Shown here: one piece after another, positions 43,696 to 52,255 of the stretch | Layout of the letters: each line of letters opens with the position of its first letter | Position numbering within the stretch: the stretch's first letter is position 1 | Source: VXYL01 sp965243175 | GTDB taxonomy: Bacteria > Pseudomonadota > Gammaproteobacteria > Pseudomonadales > Azotimanducaceae | Length of the DNA stretch: 64,000 nt | Assembly: GCA_965243175.1 (NCBI GenBank) | Contig: OZ251532.1 | Span: 3,038,001 to 3,102,000 of the forward strand | Direction: 5' to 3' | Program-made: the position numbers and the translations under genes | Notes under the pieces: model-generated | Seen by the model: only the letters and a program-made list of their open reading frames with translations | Told to the model about the DNA's origin: nothing | Databases searched by the model: none

Positions 43696-44171
43696 GCTTC
43701 TTCGCGCCGCCAAGTGCCGGACTTGCCGCCGGACTTCTCGACCAGCCGCACGTTGTCGATGCTGATGGCGCGGTCCAGCGCCTTGCACATGTCGTAGACG
43801 GTGAGCGCCGCGATGCTCACGGCGGTGAGCGCTTCCATCTCCACGCCAGTCTTGCCGGTGACCTTGCAGAAACTCTGGACGACCAGCGCGTCGGCGCCCT
43901 CGGGATGGAAATCCACCGCCACCTTGGCGAGTGGCAGCGGGTGGCAGAGGGGGATGAGGTCGCTGGTGCGCTTGGCGGCCTGGATGCCGGCGATGCGCGC
44001 CACTGCGAGGACGTCGCCTTTGGCGCTCTCGCCGTCGAGAATCGCCCGCATGGTTCGCGGCGCCATGCGCACGACGGCTTCGGCGCGGGCTTCGCGGACG
44101 CTCGCGGGCTTCGCCGACACGTCCACCATGGACGCCTCGCCTCGGCCGTTCAGGTGGGTCAGCTCGGACAT
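43692..44171 (-). CDS. moaC: cyclic pyranopterin monophosphate synthase MoaC
   Basis: A 159-residue MoaC that completes cPMP formation after MoaA. MVDVSAKPASVREA, KRTSDLIPLCHPLPL and GVEMEALTAVSIAALTVYDMCKA are diagnostic. It heads the moaC-moaD-moaE-pmbA operon; moaA is not here. It is divergent from mnmA with 56 bases between starts. Confidence 0.95.
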   Translation of the reverse strand: MSELTHLNGRGEASMVDVSAKPASVREARAEAVVRMAPRTMRAILDGESAKGDVLAVARIAGIQAAKRTSDLIPLCHPLPLAKVAVDFHPEGADALVVQSFCKVTGKTGVEMEALTAVSIAALTVYDMCKALDRAISIDNVRLVEKSGGKSGTWRREEA

Positions 44172-44227
44172 GCCGGCAGAGTACCACGGTATGATTCGTC
44201 GTTTGGCGTTGCTTGCGCGAGGCGGCT

Positions 44228-45289
44228 GTGGCGGAGCGCGTGATGGTGGGCATGTCCGGCGGCGTGGACTCCGCGGTGAGCGCCTTGCTGCTCGTCGAAC
44301 AGGGCTTCGAGGTCGCCGGCCTCTTCATGAAGAACTGGGAGGAGGACGACGGCACCGAGTACTGCACGGCAGAGGCGGACTACGAGGATGCGGCCGCGGT
44401 GTGCGCAGCGCTCGACATTCCGCTGCACGCTGCGAACTTCGCCGCCGAATACTGGGACAACGTCTTCGAGTCGTTCCTGGCGGACTACTCCCACGGCCGC
44501 ACGCCGAACCCGGACGTGCTCTGCAACCGCGAGATCAAGTTCAAGCTGTTCCTGGACTACGCGGCGAGCCTAGGCTTCGAGACCATCGCCACCGGGCACT
44601 ACGCCCGCCGCAGCCCGCCCGGCGAGCCGTTTCGGTTGTTCAAGGGCGTGGACGCGAACAAGGACCAAAGCTACTTCCTGCAGGCCGTGCCGGCTTCGCA
44701 GTTGCGGCGCTGCCTGTTTCCGGTGGGGCATCTGCACAAGCAGGAGGTGCGCGAGCGGGCTCGGCGGGCGGGCCTGCACGTCCACGGCAAGAAGGACAGC
44801 ACCGGCATCTGCTTCATCGGCGAGCGCCGCTTCGCGGATTTCCTAGGCCGCTACGTGCAGGGGAGGGCCGGGCCGATCGTCGATGCCGATGGCGCCGAAC
44901 TGGGCGAACATCGCGGCCTGCCGTTCTACACCTTGGGGCAGCGGCGGGGATTGGGCATCGGCGGGCAGGCCGGAAGCGCGGAGCGGCCTTGGTACGTCGC
45001 CGCCAAGGATCGCGCCCGCAACGCGCTGGTGGTGAGCCAGGACGAGGACGACCTCGCGGCGACCGGGCTGGAGGCGTCCGAGCTCAACTGGTTCGCCACG
45101 CCGCCGGTGCGCTGCGCCGCCAAGATCCGCTATCGGCAGGCGGACCAGGCATGTGCCTTGGCGGTCGAAGGAACGCGGGCGCGGGTTCGCTTCGAGCGAC
45201 CCCAGCGAGCGGTGACGCCGGGGCAGTACGTGGCCTTCTACGCCGACGACGAGTGCTTGGGCGGCGGGCGCATCGAGGCGGCGTCGTGA
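44228..45289 (+). CDS. mnmA: tRNA 2-thiouridylase MnmA
   Basis: A 353-residue thiouridylase that makes s2U34 in Lys, Glu and Gln tRNAs. The PP-loop VMVGMSGGVDSAV, the catalytic cysteines in NPDVLCNREIKF and TGICFIGER, and the final beta-barrel are present. GTG 44228 is chosen as the family start. Its stop overlaps the purB GTG (GTGA). A TATGAT hexamer at 44190-44195 could be its -10. Confidence 0.95.
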   Translation: MAERVMVGMSGGVDSAVSALLLVEQGFEVAGLFMKNWEEDDGTEYCTAEADYEDAAAVCAALDIPLHAANFAAEYWDNVFESFLADYSHGRTPNPDVLCNREIKFKLFLDYAASLGFETIATGHYARRSPPGEPFRLFKGVDANKDQSYFLQAVPASQLRRCLFPVGHLHKQEVRERARRAGLHVHGKKDSTGICFIGERRFADFLGRYVQGRAGPIVDADGAELGEHRGLPFYTLGQRRGLGIGGQAGSAERPWYVAAKDRARNALVVSQDEDDLAATGLEASELNWFATPPVRCAAKIRYRQADQACALAVEGTRARVRFERPQRAVTPGQYVAFYADDECLGGGRIEAAS

Positions 45290-47103
45290 ACTCGTTGACC
45301 GCGATCTCGCCGCTCGACGGGCGCTATCGGCGGCGGGTGGAGGCGTTGGCGCCCCTCGTCAGCGAGTTCGGCCTGATGCGCTTTCGGGTGCGGGTGGAAG
45401 TGGAGTGGTTCCTGCATCTGGCTGGCATGGAGGAGGTACTCGAGTTGCCGCAGCCGAGCCCGGCCCAAGTAGATGCCGTACGCGCCATCTGGCGAGAGTT
45501 CGACGTTGCAGACGCGGAGGCCATCCGCGAGCGCGAGGCGCAGACGAACCACGACGTGAAGGCGGTCGAGTATTTCGTCAAGGAGGCCATCGCCGGCATC
45601 GAGGGCCTTGCGCCGCATGTCGAGTTCGTTCACTTCGGCTGCACTTCGGAGGACATCAACAACCTCGCCTACGCGCTGATGCTGGTGGAAGCGCGCGAGT
45701 CGGTGCTGCTGCCAGCGATGCGGCGGCTCGTCGCCCGGTTGCGCGACCTCGGCGCACCCCTCGCCGACGTGCCGATGCTGGCGCGCACCCACGGCCAAGC
45801 GGCCACGCCCACCACCCTCGGCAAGGAGATCGCCAACACCGTCGCCCGCTTGGAACGGCAGCGCAGCGCCTTCGAGAGCGCCCAGATTCTCGGCAAGATG
45901 AACGGCGCGGTCGGCAACTACAGCGCCCACGCGGTGGCCTATCCGAGCGTGGACTGGCCGCGCCGCTGCCGCGAGTTCGTGGCGAACCTGGGCCTTGCGT
46001 TCAATGCCCACACCACGCAGATCGAACCCCACGACTACATCGCCGAACTGTTCCACTGCCTGACGCGCTTCAACCAGGCGCTGCTGGACTTCGACCGCGA
46101 CGCCTGGGGCTACGTGTCCCTCGGCTACTTCCGGCAGCGGCAAGTGGCTGGCGAGACCGGCAGTTCCACCATGCCGCACAAGGTCAACCCCATCGACTTC
46201 GAGAACTCGGAAGGGAACCTCGGCTTGGCGAACGCGGTGCTTTCGCACTTGGCGGAGAAACTCGCCGTGTCGCGCTGGCAGCGCGACCTTTCCGACTCGA
46301 CAGCCTTGCGCAGCATCGGCACCGGCTTCGGCTACTGCCTGACGGCCTACGACAGCGCTTGCCGCGGCATCGCCAAGCTCGCCGTGGACCGCGAACGCCT
46401 GGACGCCGATCTTCACGGCGCATGGGAAGTGCTTGCCGAGGCGGTGCAGACGGTGATGCGCGCCGCGGGCAGCGAGGAACCCTACGAGCGCCTGAAGGCG
46501 CTGACCCGTGGGCGCCGCTTGGACGCCGCCGTGTACCGCGAGCTTCTGAGCCAGCTTGCGCTGCCGGACGTGGCCCGGCGAACGCTAGAACAGTTGACGC
46601 CAGCCAGCTATTCCGGCTACGCGGCGCAGCTGGCGCGGCAGGTGCTTGGCGAACGAGGCGACGATGGCGTGCGGGTACTCGAAGCGCGTTGGGCGACCCA
46701 CGAAGCGCCGCTGATGCGGATCCGGCGCACCGTGTTCATCGACGAACAGGGCGTGCCGGAGGCGGAGGAACTCGACGGCGAGGACGCGGACGCTCGCCAC
46801 TTCCTAGCGGAAGACGCCGACGGCCAGCCCATCGGCACGGCGCGACTATTGGCCAGCGGCCAGATCGGGCGCATGGCGGTGCTGCCGGAATGGCGGAAGC
46901 GGAATGTCGGCGCGCGGTTGCTGGCTCGGGCGGTGGAGGCCGGCGAAGAGGCTGGGCTCGCGGTCTTCCTCAACGCCCAGATTCAGGCCCAGGGGTTCTA
47001 CGAGCGCAACGGCTTCGAAGCGGAGGGGGAGATGTTCCTCGAGGCGGGAATCGAGCATATGCGCATGACGCCGGCGACGGGTCGGACGTCCACGGCAGGC
47101 TGA
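45286..47103 (+). CDS. purB: adenylosuccinate lyase fused to a GNAT acetyltransferase domain
   Basis: A 605-residue fusion. Residues 1-455 are a complete PurB: SPLDGRYRRRV start, TSEDINN, the signature GSSTMPHKVNPIDFEN, and an end TRGRRLDA...LTPASYSGYA like that of E. coli PurB. The frame then runs on without a stop into a GNAT domain (about 462-595): RRTVFIDEQGVPEAEEL and the acetyl-CoA loop RMAVLPEWRKRNVGARLL, as in YjcF/ElaA-like acetyltransferases. PurB catalyses two steps of AMP synthesis. The GTG start overlaps the mnmA stop. A single-base sequencing error joining two genes cannot be excluded but would need loss of a stop, not a frameshift. Confidence 0.88.
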   Translation: MNSLTAISPLDGRYRRRVEALAPLVSEFGLMRFRVRVEVEWFLHLAGMEEVLELPQPSPAQVDAVRAIWREFDVADAEAIREREAQTNHDVKAVEYFVKEAIAGIEGLAPHVEFVHFGCTSEDINNLAYALMLVEARESVLLPAMRRLVARLRDLGAPLADVPMLARTHGQAATPTTLGKEIANTVARLERQRSAFESAQILGKMNGAVGNYSAHAVAYPSVDWPRRCREFVANLGLAFNAHTTQIEPHDYIAELFHCLTRFNQALLDFDRDAWGYVSLGYFRQRQVAGETGSSTMPHKVNPIDFENSEGNLGLANAVLSHLAEKLAVSRWQRDLSDSTALRSIGTGFGYCLTAYDSACRGIAKLAVDRERLDADLHGAWEVLAEAVQTVMRAAGSEEPYERLKALTRGRRLDAAVYRELLSQLALPDVARRTLEQLTPASYSGYAAQLARQVLGERGDDGVRVLEARWATHEAPLMRIRRTVFIDEQGVPEAEELDGEDADARHFLAEDADGQPIGTARLLASGQIGRMAVLPEWRKRNVGARLLARAVEAGEEAGLAVFLNAQIQAQGFYERNGFEAEGEMFLEAGIEHMRMTPATGRTSTAG

Positions 47104-47196
47104 GAGGCAACCTCCAGAACTCGGCTTGCTAACGCTGCCAGCAGCTCCGCCGTGTCTAGGTGGCCAGTACCAAGCGGGGTTCTCGTCCAACGTGCC

Positions 47197-48282
47197 TTAG
47201 ACGACGTAGCCGAGCTCCCGGGGCACCACCTCGGCGTAGATCGGATTCGCCATGCGCAACGGCGAACTCGGCGCCACGAGCCCGATATCCCGCGCGTATC
47301 GCAGATCCGTCGCGTCGTGCCGAGCCTCGCGGCCACCCAGGATCGATTCGACGACTCGCCGTACCCGGTCCTCTTCCAACTTGTGTGCCAATTCATCCAA
47401 GTGCGGGCGGCGTTCGAGGATCAGCTGCTCTCGGGCCGCGCAGATGTCGTCCTTCTCGATGGCGAGAGAGCGGTTCCGGCGCTTCTCCTCGTCGCCGAAG
47501 CACACCAGATCGCAGAGCGTGTTCACCAGCCACGGCTGGCCTTGGGTCTGCTCCCAGAGGGAGTCCAAGACGGCCGGCGAGAACTGCTGGCCGGTCTCCT
47601 TGGTGTGCTGCTCCATGAGGCATTCGGTCTCCGCCTCGGTGAAGTCGCCGAGCCGCAAGGACTTGGCATAGACGGTGAACGGGCTGCCGCCGGCGATGGC
47701 TTCGCCGGCGCGGATGGGGTACTCCCTGATGTTGCGCACTCCGCACAGCACGATGCTGTGCGGAAACGTCTTCGGGCGCTGGTCGTAGCCAGCTCGCAGC
47801 TGGCGCAGCACCGAGAGCAGCGCGTCGCCCATCAGCGCATCGATTCCGTCGAGCAAGAGAACCACTGGCTTGGGCGCAGCAAGGCACCAGCGCGTGAGCA
47901 ACTCATTCAGCGCGTCCTCCGCGCCTTGACGCGCCAAGATGTCCGGCCACACGCGGTCGGGATAGTTGTCGCCGAGCAGCAGGGCGCACTCACCTATGCT
48001 GCTCATGACGGCGCGAACTCCCCTGTCCACGTCGTCGCGAGCCACCTGCGCGACCTCCACGTTCACGTTGACGCAGTGGTAGTCGCCTACCTCGCCGCTG
48101 TTCAGCTTGTCGCACAGCGCGACCAAGGCCGAGGTCTTGCCGGTCTGCCGGGGCGCGTGCAGCACGAAGTATTTCTTGGCGTCCACGAGGTCGAGCATTT
48201 CCTCGACATCCACCCGGTCCAACGGCGGAACCGCGTAGTGGTCTGCCGCCTCGACGGGTCCGGCTGTGTTGAAGTGGCGCAT
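47197..48282 (-). CDS. AAA ATPase, apparently truncated at its C-terminus
   Basis: A 361-residue P-loop protein of the family starting MRHFNTAGPV with Walker A HAPRQTGKTSA (42-52) and Walker B near VVLLLDGIDAL. LRQLRAGYDQRP, VILCGVRN-like VLCGVRNIREY and GQPWLVNTL are family features. Full-length relatives, as I recall them, run on after NPIYxEVIPREL into a further domain and reach about 520 residues; this one stops nine residues after that point (PIYAEVVPRELGYVV). It is a truncated form or a short subfamily. Function unknown. I chose ATG 48282 to match the family start. Confidence 0.8.
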   Translation of the reverse strand: MRHFNTAGPVEAADHYAVPPLDRVDVEEMLDLVDAKKYFVLHAPRQTGKTSALVALCDKLNSGEVGDYHCVNVNVEVAQVARDDVDRGVRAVMSSIGECALLLGDNYPDRVWPDILARQGAEDALNELLTRWCLAAPKPVVLLLDGIDALMGDALLSVLRQLRAGYDQRPKTFPHSIVLCGVRNIREYPIRAGEAIAGGSPFTVYAKSLRLGDFTEAETECLMEQHTKETGQQFSPAVLDSLWEQTQGQPWLVNTLCDLVCFGDEEKRRNRSLAIEKDDICAAREQLILERRPHLDELAHKLEEDRVRRVVESILGGREARHDATDLRYARDIGLVAPSSPLRMANPIYAEVVPRELGYVV

Positions 48283-48392
48283 GGCTGGACTGTACGGCAT
48301 TCCAACCGTGCAATGCCGCAAGATTCATCACGTTGTCTTTGGGATGCGGCCCGATGGACGGCTCGTGCGCCGAAACGCCGAACGCGCCGAGT

Positions 48393-48421
48393 TTGCGTAC
48401 TGCGCCGCTTGGCCCTATAGT
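48393..48421 (+). promoter_or_regulatory. promoter of the GltD-like flavoprotein gene
   Basis: TTGCGT (48393-48398), 17-base spacer, TATAGT (48416-48421), about 70 bases before the ATG. The -10 is strong. Confidence 0.5.
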
Positions 48422-48491
48422 CGCCGCTTGGGGATGCCGATGGCGGGGAGTTTCGGCGGCCCGTTCGTCCATTTCGCTTGGCAGGGACTCG

Positions 48492-50276
48492 ATGAAAGCA
48501 ACGAACATTGCCGATCCCCACTACTTTCACAAGGTGGTGGACTGCCAGTGGGCGTGCCCGGCGCATACGCCGGTGCCGGACTACATCCGCCTGATCGCGG
48601 AGGAGCGCTACACCGAAGCGTACATGCTGAACTGGGATTCCAACGTCTTCCCGGGAATCCTCGGCCGCACCTGCGACCGCCCGTGCGAACCGGCGTGTCG
48701 GCGCGTGCGCACGGAAGAGAAGCCGGTTGCCATCTGCCGCCTGAAGCGCGTCGCCGCGGACCACAAGGGCGACATCTCCGCCTTCATGCCGCGCGTGCCG
48801 ACGAAGAAGAACGGCAAGCGCATCTGCCTGATGGGCGCCGGGCCGGCCTCCCTCGCCGTGGCCCGCGACCTGCTGCCCTTCGGCTACGAAATCGACATGT
48901 ACGACCGAGACCCCGCCGGCGGGGGCATGATGCGCAGCCAGATTCCCGCCTTCCGCCTGCCCGCCGACGTGCTCGAAGAGGAGGTGGACCTGATCGTGGA
49001 CATGGGCGTGAATGCCCACTACGGCCACGAGATCACGAGCATGAAGGCCATGCTGGACATGGACTACGACGCCTACTTCGTCGGCACCGGCGCCCCTCGC
49101 GGGCGCGACCTCGACCTGCCGGGCCGCCAGGAAGTGGACGCGCACATCTCCATCGGCATCGACTGGCTCGGCAGCGTCGCCTTCGGCCACACGCACTCCA
49201 TTTCCGGCAAGGTCATCGTCATGGGCGGCGGCAACACGGCGATGGACTGCTGCCGCACCTCGAAGCGCCTCGGCGCGGAGACCGTCACCGTGGTGGTGCG
49301 CTCCGCATTCGAGGTGATGAAAGCGTCCGACTGGGAGAAGGAAGACGCGATGTCCGAGGGCATCCCCATCGTCAACAACCGCCCGCCCAAGGAGTTCGTC
49401 CACGAGAACGGCAAGCTCAAGGGCATCGTCTTCGAGTGCGTGAAGCCGGTGCAGGGCGAGAACGGCCGCCTGCGCTACGAACCCACCGGCGAGCCGGACG
49501 TGTTCATGGCGTGCGACCACGTGCTGATGGCCATCGGCCAGGAGAACCACTGCCCGTGGATAGAACGCGACATCGGCCTGGAGTTCGACAAGTGGGACTG
49601 CCCGGTGCTGGACGAAACCACCTTCCAGTCCACCCACCCCAAGGTCTTCTTCGGCGGCGACTCCGCCTTCGGCCCGGAGAACATCATCTGGGCCTCCGCG
49701 CACGCCCACCAGGCCGCCATCTCCATCCACCTGCTCTGCCAGGGCAAGGACTTGAAGCAGGATCGCCCTCCGCCGGGCGTCAACCTCATCAGCCAGAAGA
49801 TGGGCGTCCACCAGTGGAGCTACGACGCCGAACACGACGACGCCAAGCGCTACATCGTGCCGCACGCGAACAAGGCGAAGGCGCTGGACAACATCAAGAT
49901 CGAAGTGGAACTCGGCTTCGACGCCCGCCTCGGCCTGCAGGAAGCCCAGCGCTGCCTGAACTGCGACGTGCAGACGGTGTTCACGGAGAACCTGTGCATC
50001 GAATGCGACGCCTGCGTGGACATCTGCCCGATGGACTGCATCAGCTTCGTCCAGAACGCCGAAGAGCCCGAACTCCGCGCCAGCCTGATCGCGCCGGCGG
50101 AGAACGCCGAGCAGGACCTCTACGTTTCCGAAGACCTCCCCACCGGCCGCGTGATGGTGAAGGACGAAGACGTCTGCCTCCACTGCGGCCTATGCGCCGA
50201 ACGCTGCCCCACGAACGCTTGGGACATGCAGAAATCGTTCATCCACACGCCACAGCTGGGGAGCTACGCGCAGTAG
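48492..50276 (+). CDS. FAD-dependent, GltD-like oxidoreductase with C-terminal ferredoxin domain
   Basis: A 594-residue iron-sulfur flavoprotein. The N-terminal cysteine-rich module (C18, C22, C61, C65, C69) resembles that of GltD and DPD, which holds two [4Fe-4S] clusters. The FAD site is MGAGPASLA near 113 and the NAD(P)H site VMGGGNTAMDC near 240. Two [4Fe-4S] ferredoxin motifs, CIECDACVDICPMDC (from 502) and CLHCGLCAERCP (from 562), end the chain. It likely moves electrons between NAD(P)H and a ferredoxin-linked enzyme such as a 2-oxoacid oxidoreductase; no such partner is adjacent. ATG 48492 is used; the frame extends upstream without family character. Confidence 0.88.
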   Translation: MKATNIADPHYFHKVVDCQWACPAHTPVPDYIRLIAEERYTEAYMLNWDSNVFPGILGRTCDRPCEPACRRVRTEEKPVAICRLKRVAADHKGDISAFMPRVPTKKNGKRICLMGAGPASLAVARDLLPFGYEIDMYDRDPAGGGMMRSQIPAFRLPADVLEEEVDLIVDMGVNAHYGHEITSMKAMLDMDYDAYFVGTGAPRGRDLDLPGRQEVDAHISIGIDWLGSVAFGHTHSISGKVIVMGGGNTAMDCCRTSKRLGAETVTVVVRSAFEVMKASDWEKEDAMSEGIPIVNNRPPKEFVHENGKLKGIVFECVKPVQGENGRLRYEPTGEPDVFMACDHVLMAIGQENHCPWIERDIGLEFDKWDCPVLDETTFQSTHPKVFFGGDSAFGPENIIWASAHAHQAAISIHLLCQGKDLKQDRPPPGVNLISQKMGVHQWSYDAEHDDAKRYIVPHANKAKALDNIKIEVELGFDARLGLQEAQRCLNCDVQTVFTENLCIECDACVDICPMDCISFVQNAEEPELRASLIAPAENAEQDLYVSEDLPTGRVMVKDEDVCLHCGLCAERCPTNAWDMQKSFIHTPQLGSYAQ

Positions 50277-50400
50277 GGGCTTCCGCCTCTTGACGACTTG
50301 CCCTCGCCTGTCACTTGGGCGATGGAACCCGGCCTGTTGGTTCGCTGTTCCGACCCGTGAAGAGGACGCAGACGTGGCGGGGCGGGCTCGATGGTGCCAC

Positions 50401-51576
50401 TCAATGACGCTTCGCCAACGACGCTTCACGTCGTCGAACTCCGCGGTACGTCGCCGCCCGATCGATCACGTGCGCTCTGAACGACGGAATGCCGAACTCC
50501 ATCGTGTCGTGCCGGCCTTCGACGAGTACGCCGTGCTCAACTGCGGACTCGACGACATCCTTGCCGATCAGCGCCTCCGCGAACTCTTTGGTGACATTCT
50601 TCATCTGCGACGCTTCCATGTGCTCGGCCAACGGGTACAACAGACGAGGCTCCCTGTCCATGGCAGCCAGTCTTTGGTCGTAGTACGTCGCACGGGTTGC
50701 GTCGCCGCTCGCCAATGCCTCGTCCAGCGCTTCGTTCTCCAAATGGCCGTGCTTGCGAATCGCAGTATTCGCGGCGTGCAGGTAGCCGAGGATGTGCTGC
50801 GGGAACCCGAGGCTGGCCTTGGCGAGGGCGGTCAAGCTCTCGGGTGCGACGCGGCGGATGGCCAAGTGGCCCATCGCTTCGAGGTTGCCCGCCACCGCGT
50901 CGAGAGCGTCCTCCGGCGGGAGCGGCGCCAGTTCCATCGGCGGCTTGATGCGCGGTATGCCCCCTCCTCGTGGCGGGTTGGCCAGTACCCTCGGCGTGTC
51001 GTGCAACCCGAATCCCAGTAGTTGAATGGGGCAGTTGCTCAAGTTCATGTGCAGCACAGCCAGGCGCTCGATTGCGTCCGCATCGATGCGTTGAAGCTCG
51101 TCGACGACCAGCACCAGAGCCTTTCCGACCCACAGCCCCTCCGCCTGCGATTGCCTGAGCAGCAGACCCAAATCTCCGGAGCGGCATCCGATGTCATCGC
51201 TGACCTTCGCGCCGACCTCGCCAACTTGGGCGATGCCGTCGCCTTGCGTCCTCGCGTCCAACGCTTCGCAGATGCTGCGGAACAGCGAGGTCGTCTCGGA
51301 AAGGCCGCCTGGGTCCAAGGCCAAAGCGCACACCTTCAAGCCGTTGCGCTTGGAATGCGCGACAGCGCCGATGTACTTCATTGCCAGTTGCGTCTTGCCG
51401 ACGCCGGGCATCCCGCGCACCAGTTGCAGGCCACCAGAAGCGCGACCTTTGGCGCAGAGCGTTTCAAGTTCGGTCTCGAGGGTGCGGAGCTCGTCTTTGC
51501 GGCCTGCGAAGTAGAGCGGAGGCTGACGCTCGTCGGGAAGTGCTGGCGTGTCCATGTATGGGAAGCTCAGGGACAT
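50401..51576 (-). CDS. AAA-type ATPase of unknown role
   Basis: A 391-residue P-loop ATPase. Walker A is GMPGVGKTQ (about 54-62) and Walker B is ALVLVVDELQRID. FAGRKDELRTLETELETL before it is typical of STAND/AAA-16 proteins. The C-terminal third is helical and unassigned. Start may be ATG 51576 or 51555. It resembles no named family closely; it is on the same strand as the next small gene and rpmE but far enough away to be separate. Confidence 0.7.
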   Translation of the reverse strand: MSLSFPYMDTPALPDERQPPLYFAGRKDELRTLETELETLCAKGRASGGLQLVRGMPGVGKTQLAMKYIGAVAHSKRNGLKVCALALDPGGLSETTSLFRSICEALDARTQGDGIAQVGEVGAKVSDDIGCRSGDLGLLLRQSQAEGLWVGKALVLVVDELQRIDADAIERLAVLHMNLSNCPIQLLGFGLHDTPRVLANPPRGGGIPRIKPPMELAPLPPEDALDAVAGNLEAMGHLAIRRVAPESLTALAKASLGFPQHILGYLHAANTAIRKHGHLENEALDEALASGDATRATYYDQRLAAMDREPRLLYPLAEHMEASQMKNVTKEFAEALIGKDVVESAVEHGVLVEGRHDTMEFGIPSFRAHVIDRAATYRGVRRREASLAKRH

Positions 51577-51665
51577 CCGCTATTCGTGGGGCGCGTTGGA
51601 TCTCTGCGGCTGGCCCTTGCATCTTCCACGACGATCAAGCCGAGTGCAGGGGGCGAGCAGGCAGT

Positions 51666-51890
51666 TCATACGGCGATGGCCGTGCCTTGGGGCGGCCTGC
51701 CCAAGTAGAGGATGGCCATGCGCTTCGGGCGCAACTCAAGGCCCTTGCGGTACACCTCGTCCCTGTCCTTGCTGTGATGGAGCACCTTGCCGCGCAGGAC
51801 GTTGAAGCCCTCATCGGTCTCGGGATCGCCTACAAGCACCCACTCTGAATCGAAGGACGACTCCATCTCTCCGAAGGCCATCTCTAGCAT
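51666..51890 (-). CDS. small conserved hypothetical protein
   Basis: A 74-residue acidic protein with FDSEWVLVGDPETDE, VLHHSKDRDEVYRKGLELRP and a short beta-like end. The DRDEVYRKxxELRP pattern occurs, to my recollection, in many small uncharacterised bacterial proteins, so it is probably real. No function is proposed. It lies between the AAA ATPase and rpmE on the same strand. Confidence 0.6.
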   Translation of the reverse strand: MLEMAFGEMESSFDSEWVLVGDPETDEGFNVLRGKVLHHSKDRDEVYRKGLELRPKRMAILYLGRPPQGTAIAV

Positions 51891-51932
51891 GACGTTGACC
51901 GTGAGGCGGACCTCAGGGCGAGGGTGCGCTTG

Positions 51933-52151
51933 CTAGGCGAGGGCCTTGGTGCGGTCTCCGAAGCGGCGGCGGAAGCGTTCCACGCGGCCGCCGCTGTCGA
52001 CGATCTTCTGCTTGCCCGTGTAGAAGGGGTGGCAGGCGGAGCACACCTCCAAGTGGATGTCGTGGCCCAGCGTCGAGCGGGTCTTGACGACGTTGCCGCA
52101 GCTGCATGTGGCGGTGATCTCGGAGTAGTCGGGATGGATGTCTGCTTTCAT
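51933..52151 (-). CDS. rpmE: 50S ribosomal protein L31 (zinc-binding type)
   Basis: A 72-residue L31 with zinc ligands C16, C18, C37 and C40, so it is the C+ form. KADIHPDYSEI and the HPFYTGKQKIVDSGGRVERF block are typical. ATG 52151 matches the family start. A clear promoter lies just upstream. Confidence 0.97.
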   Translation of the reverse strand: MKADIHPDYSEITATCSCGNVVKTRSTLGHDIHLEVCSACHPFYTGKQKIVDSGGRVERFRRRFGDRTKALA

Positions 52152-52176
52152 CGGCTGGTCCTTCGGGGAGCGGCGC

Positions 52177-52205
52177 ACTGTATTGCCGTGGGGCTGCGAG
52201 TGCAA
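52177..52205 (-). promoter_or_regulatory. rpmE promoter
   Basis: Minus-strand TTGCAC (52200-52205), 17-base spacer, TACAGT (52177-52182), leaving a leader of about 20 bases. On the plus strand a TATACT at 52220-52225 could serve the esterase gene. Confidence 0.5.
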
Positions 52206-52255
52206 GGGTGGTGGGCGGCTATACTGCGGGCGAACGGCAACGGAGCGACGGGCGG

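Noticed and set aside
43801..45285. Long upstream extension of the purB frame
   Set aside because: It runs through the moaC region antisense and out of frame through mnmA; PurB begins at the GTG overlapping the mnmA stop.
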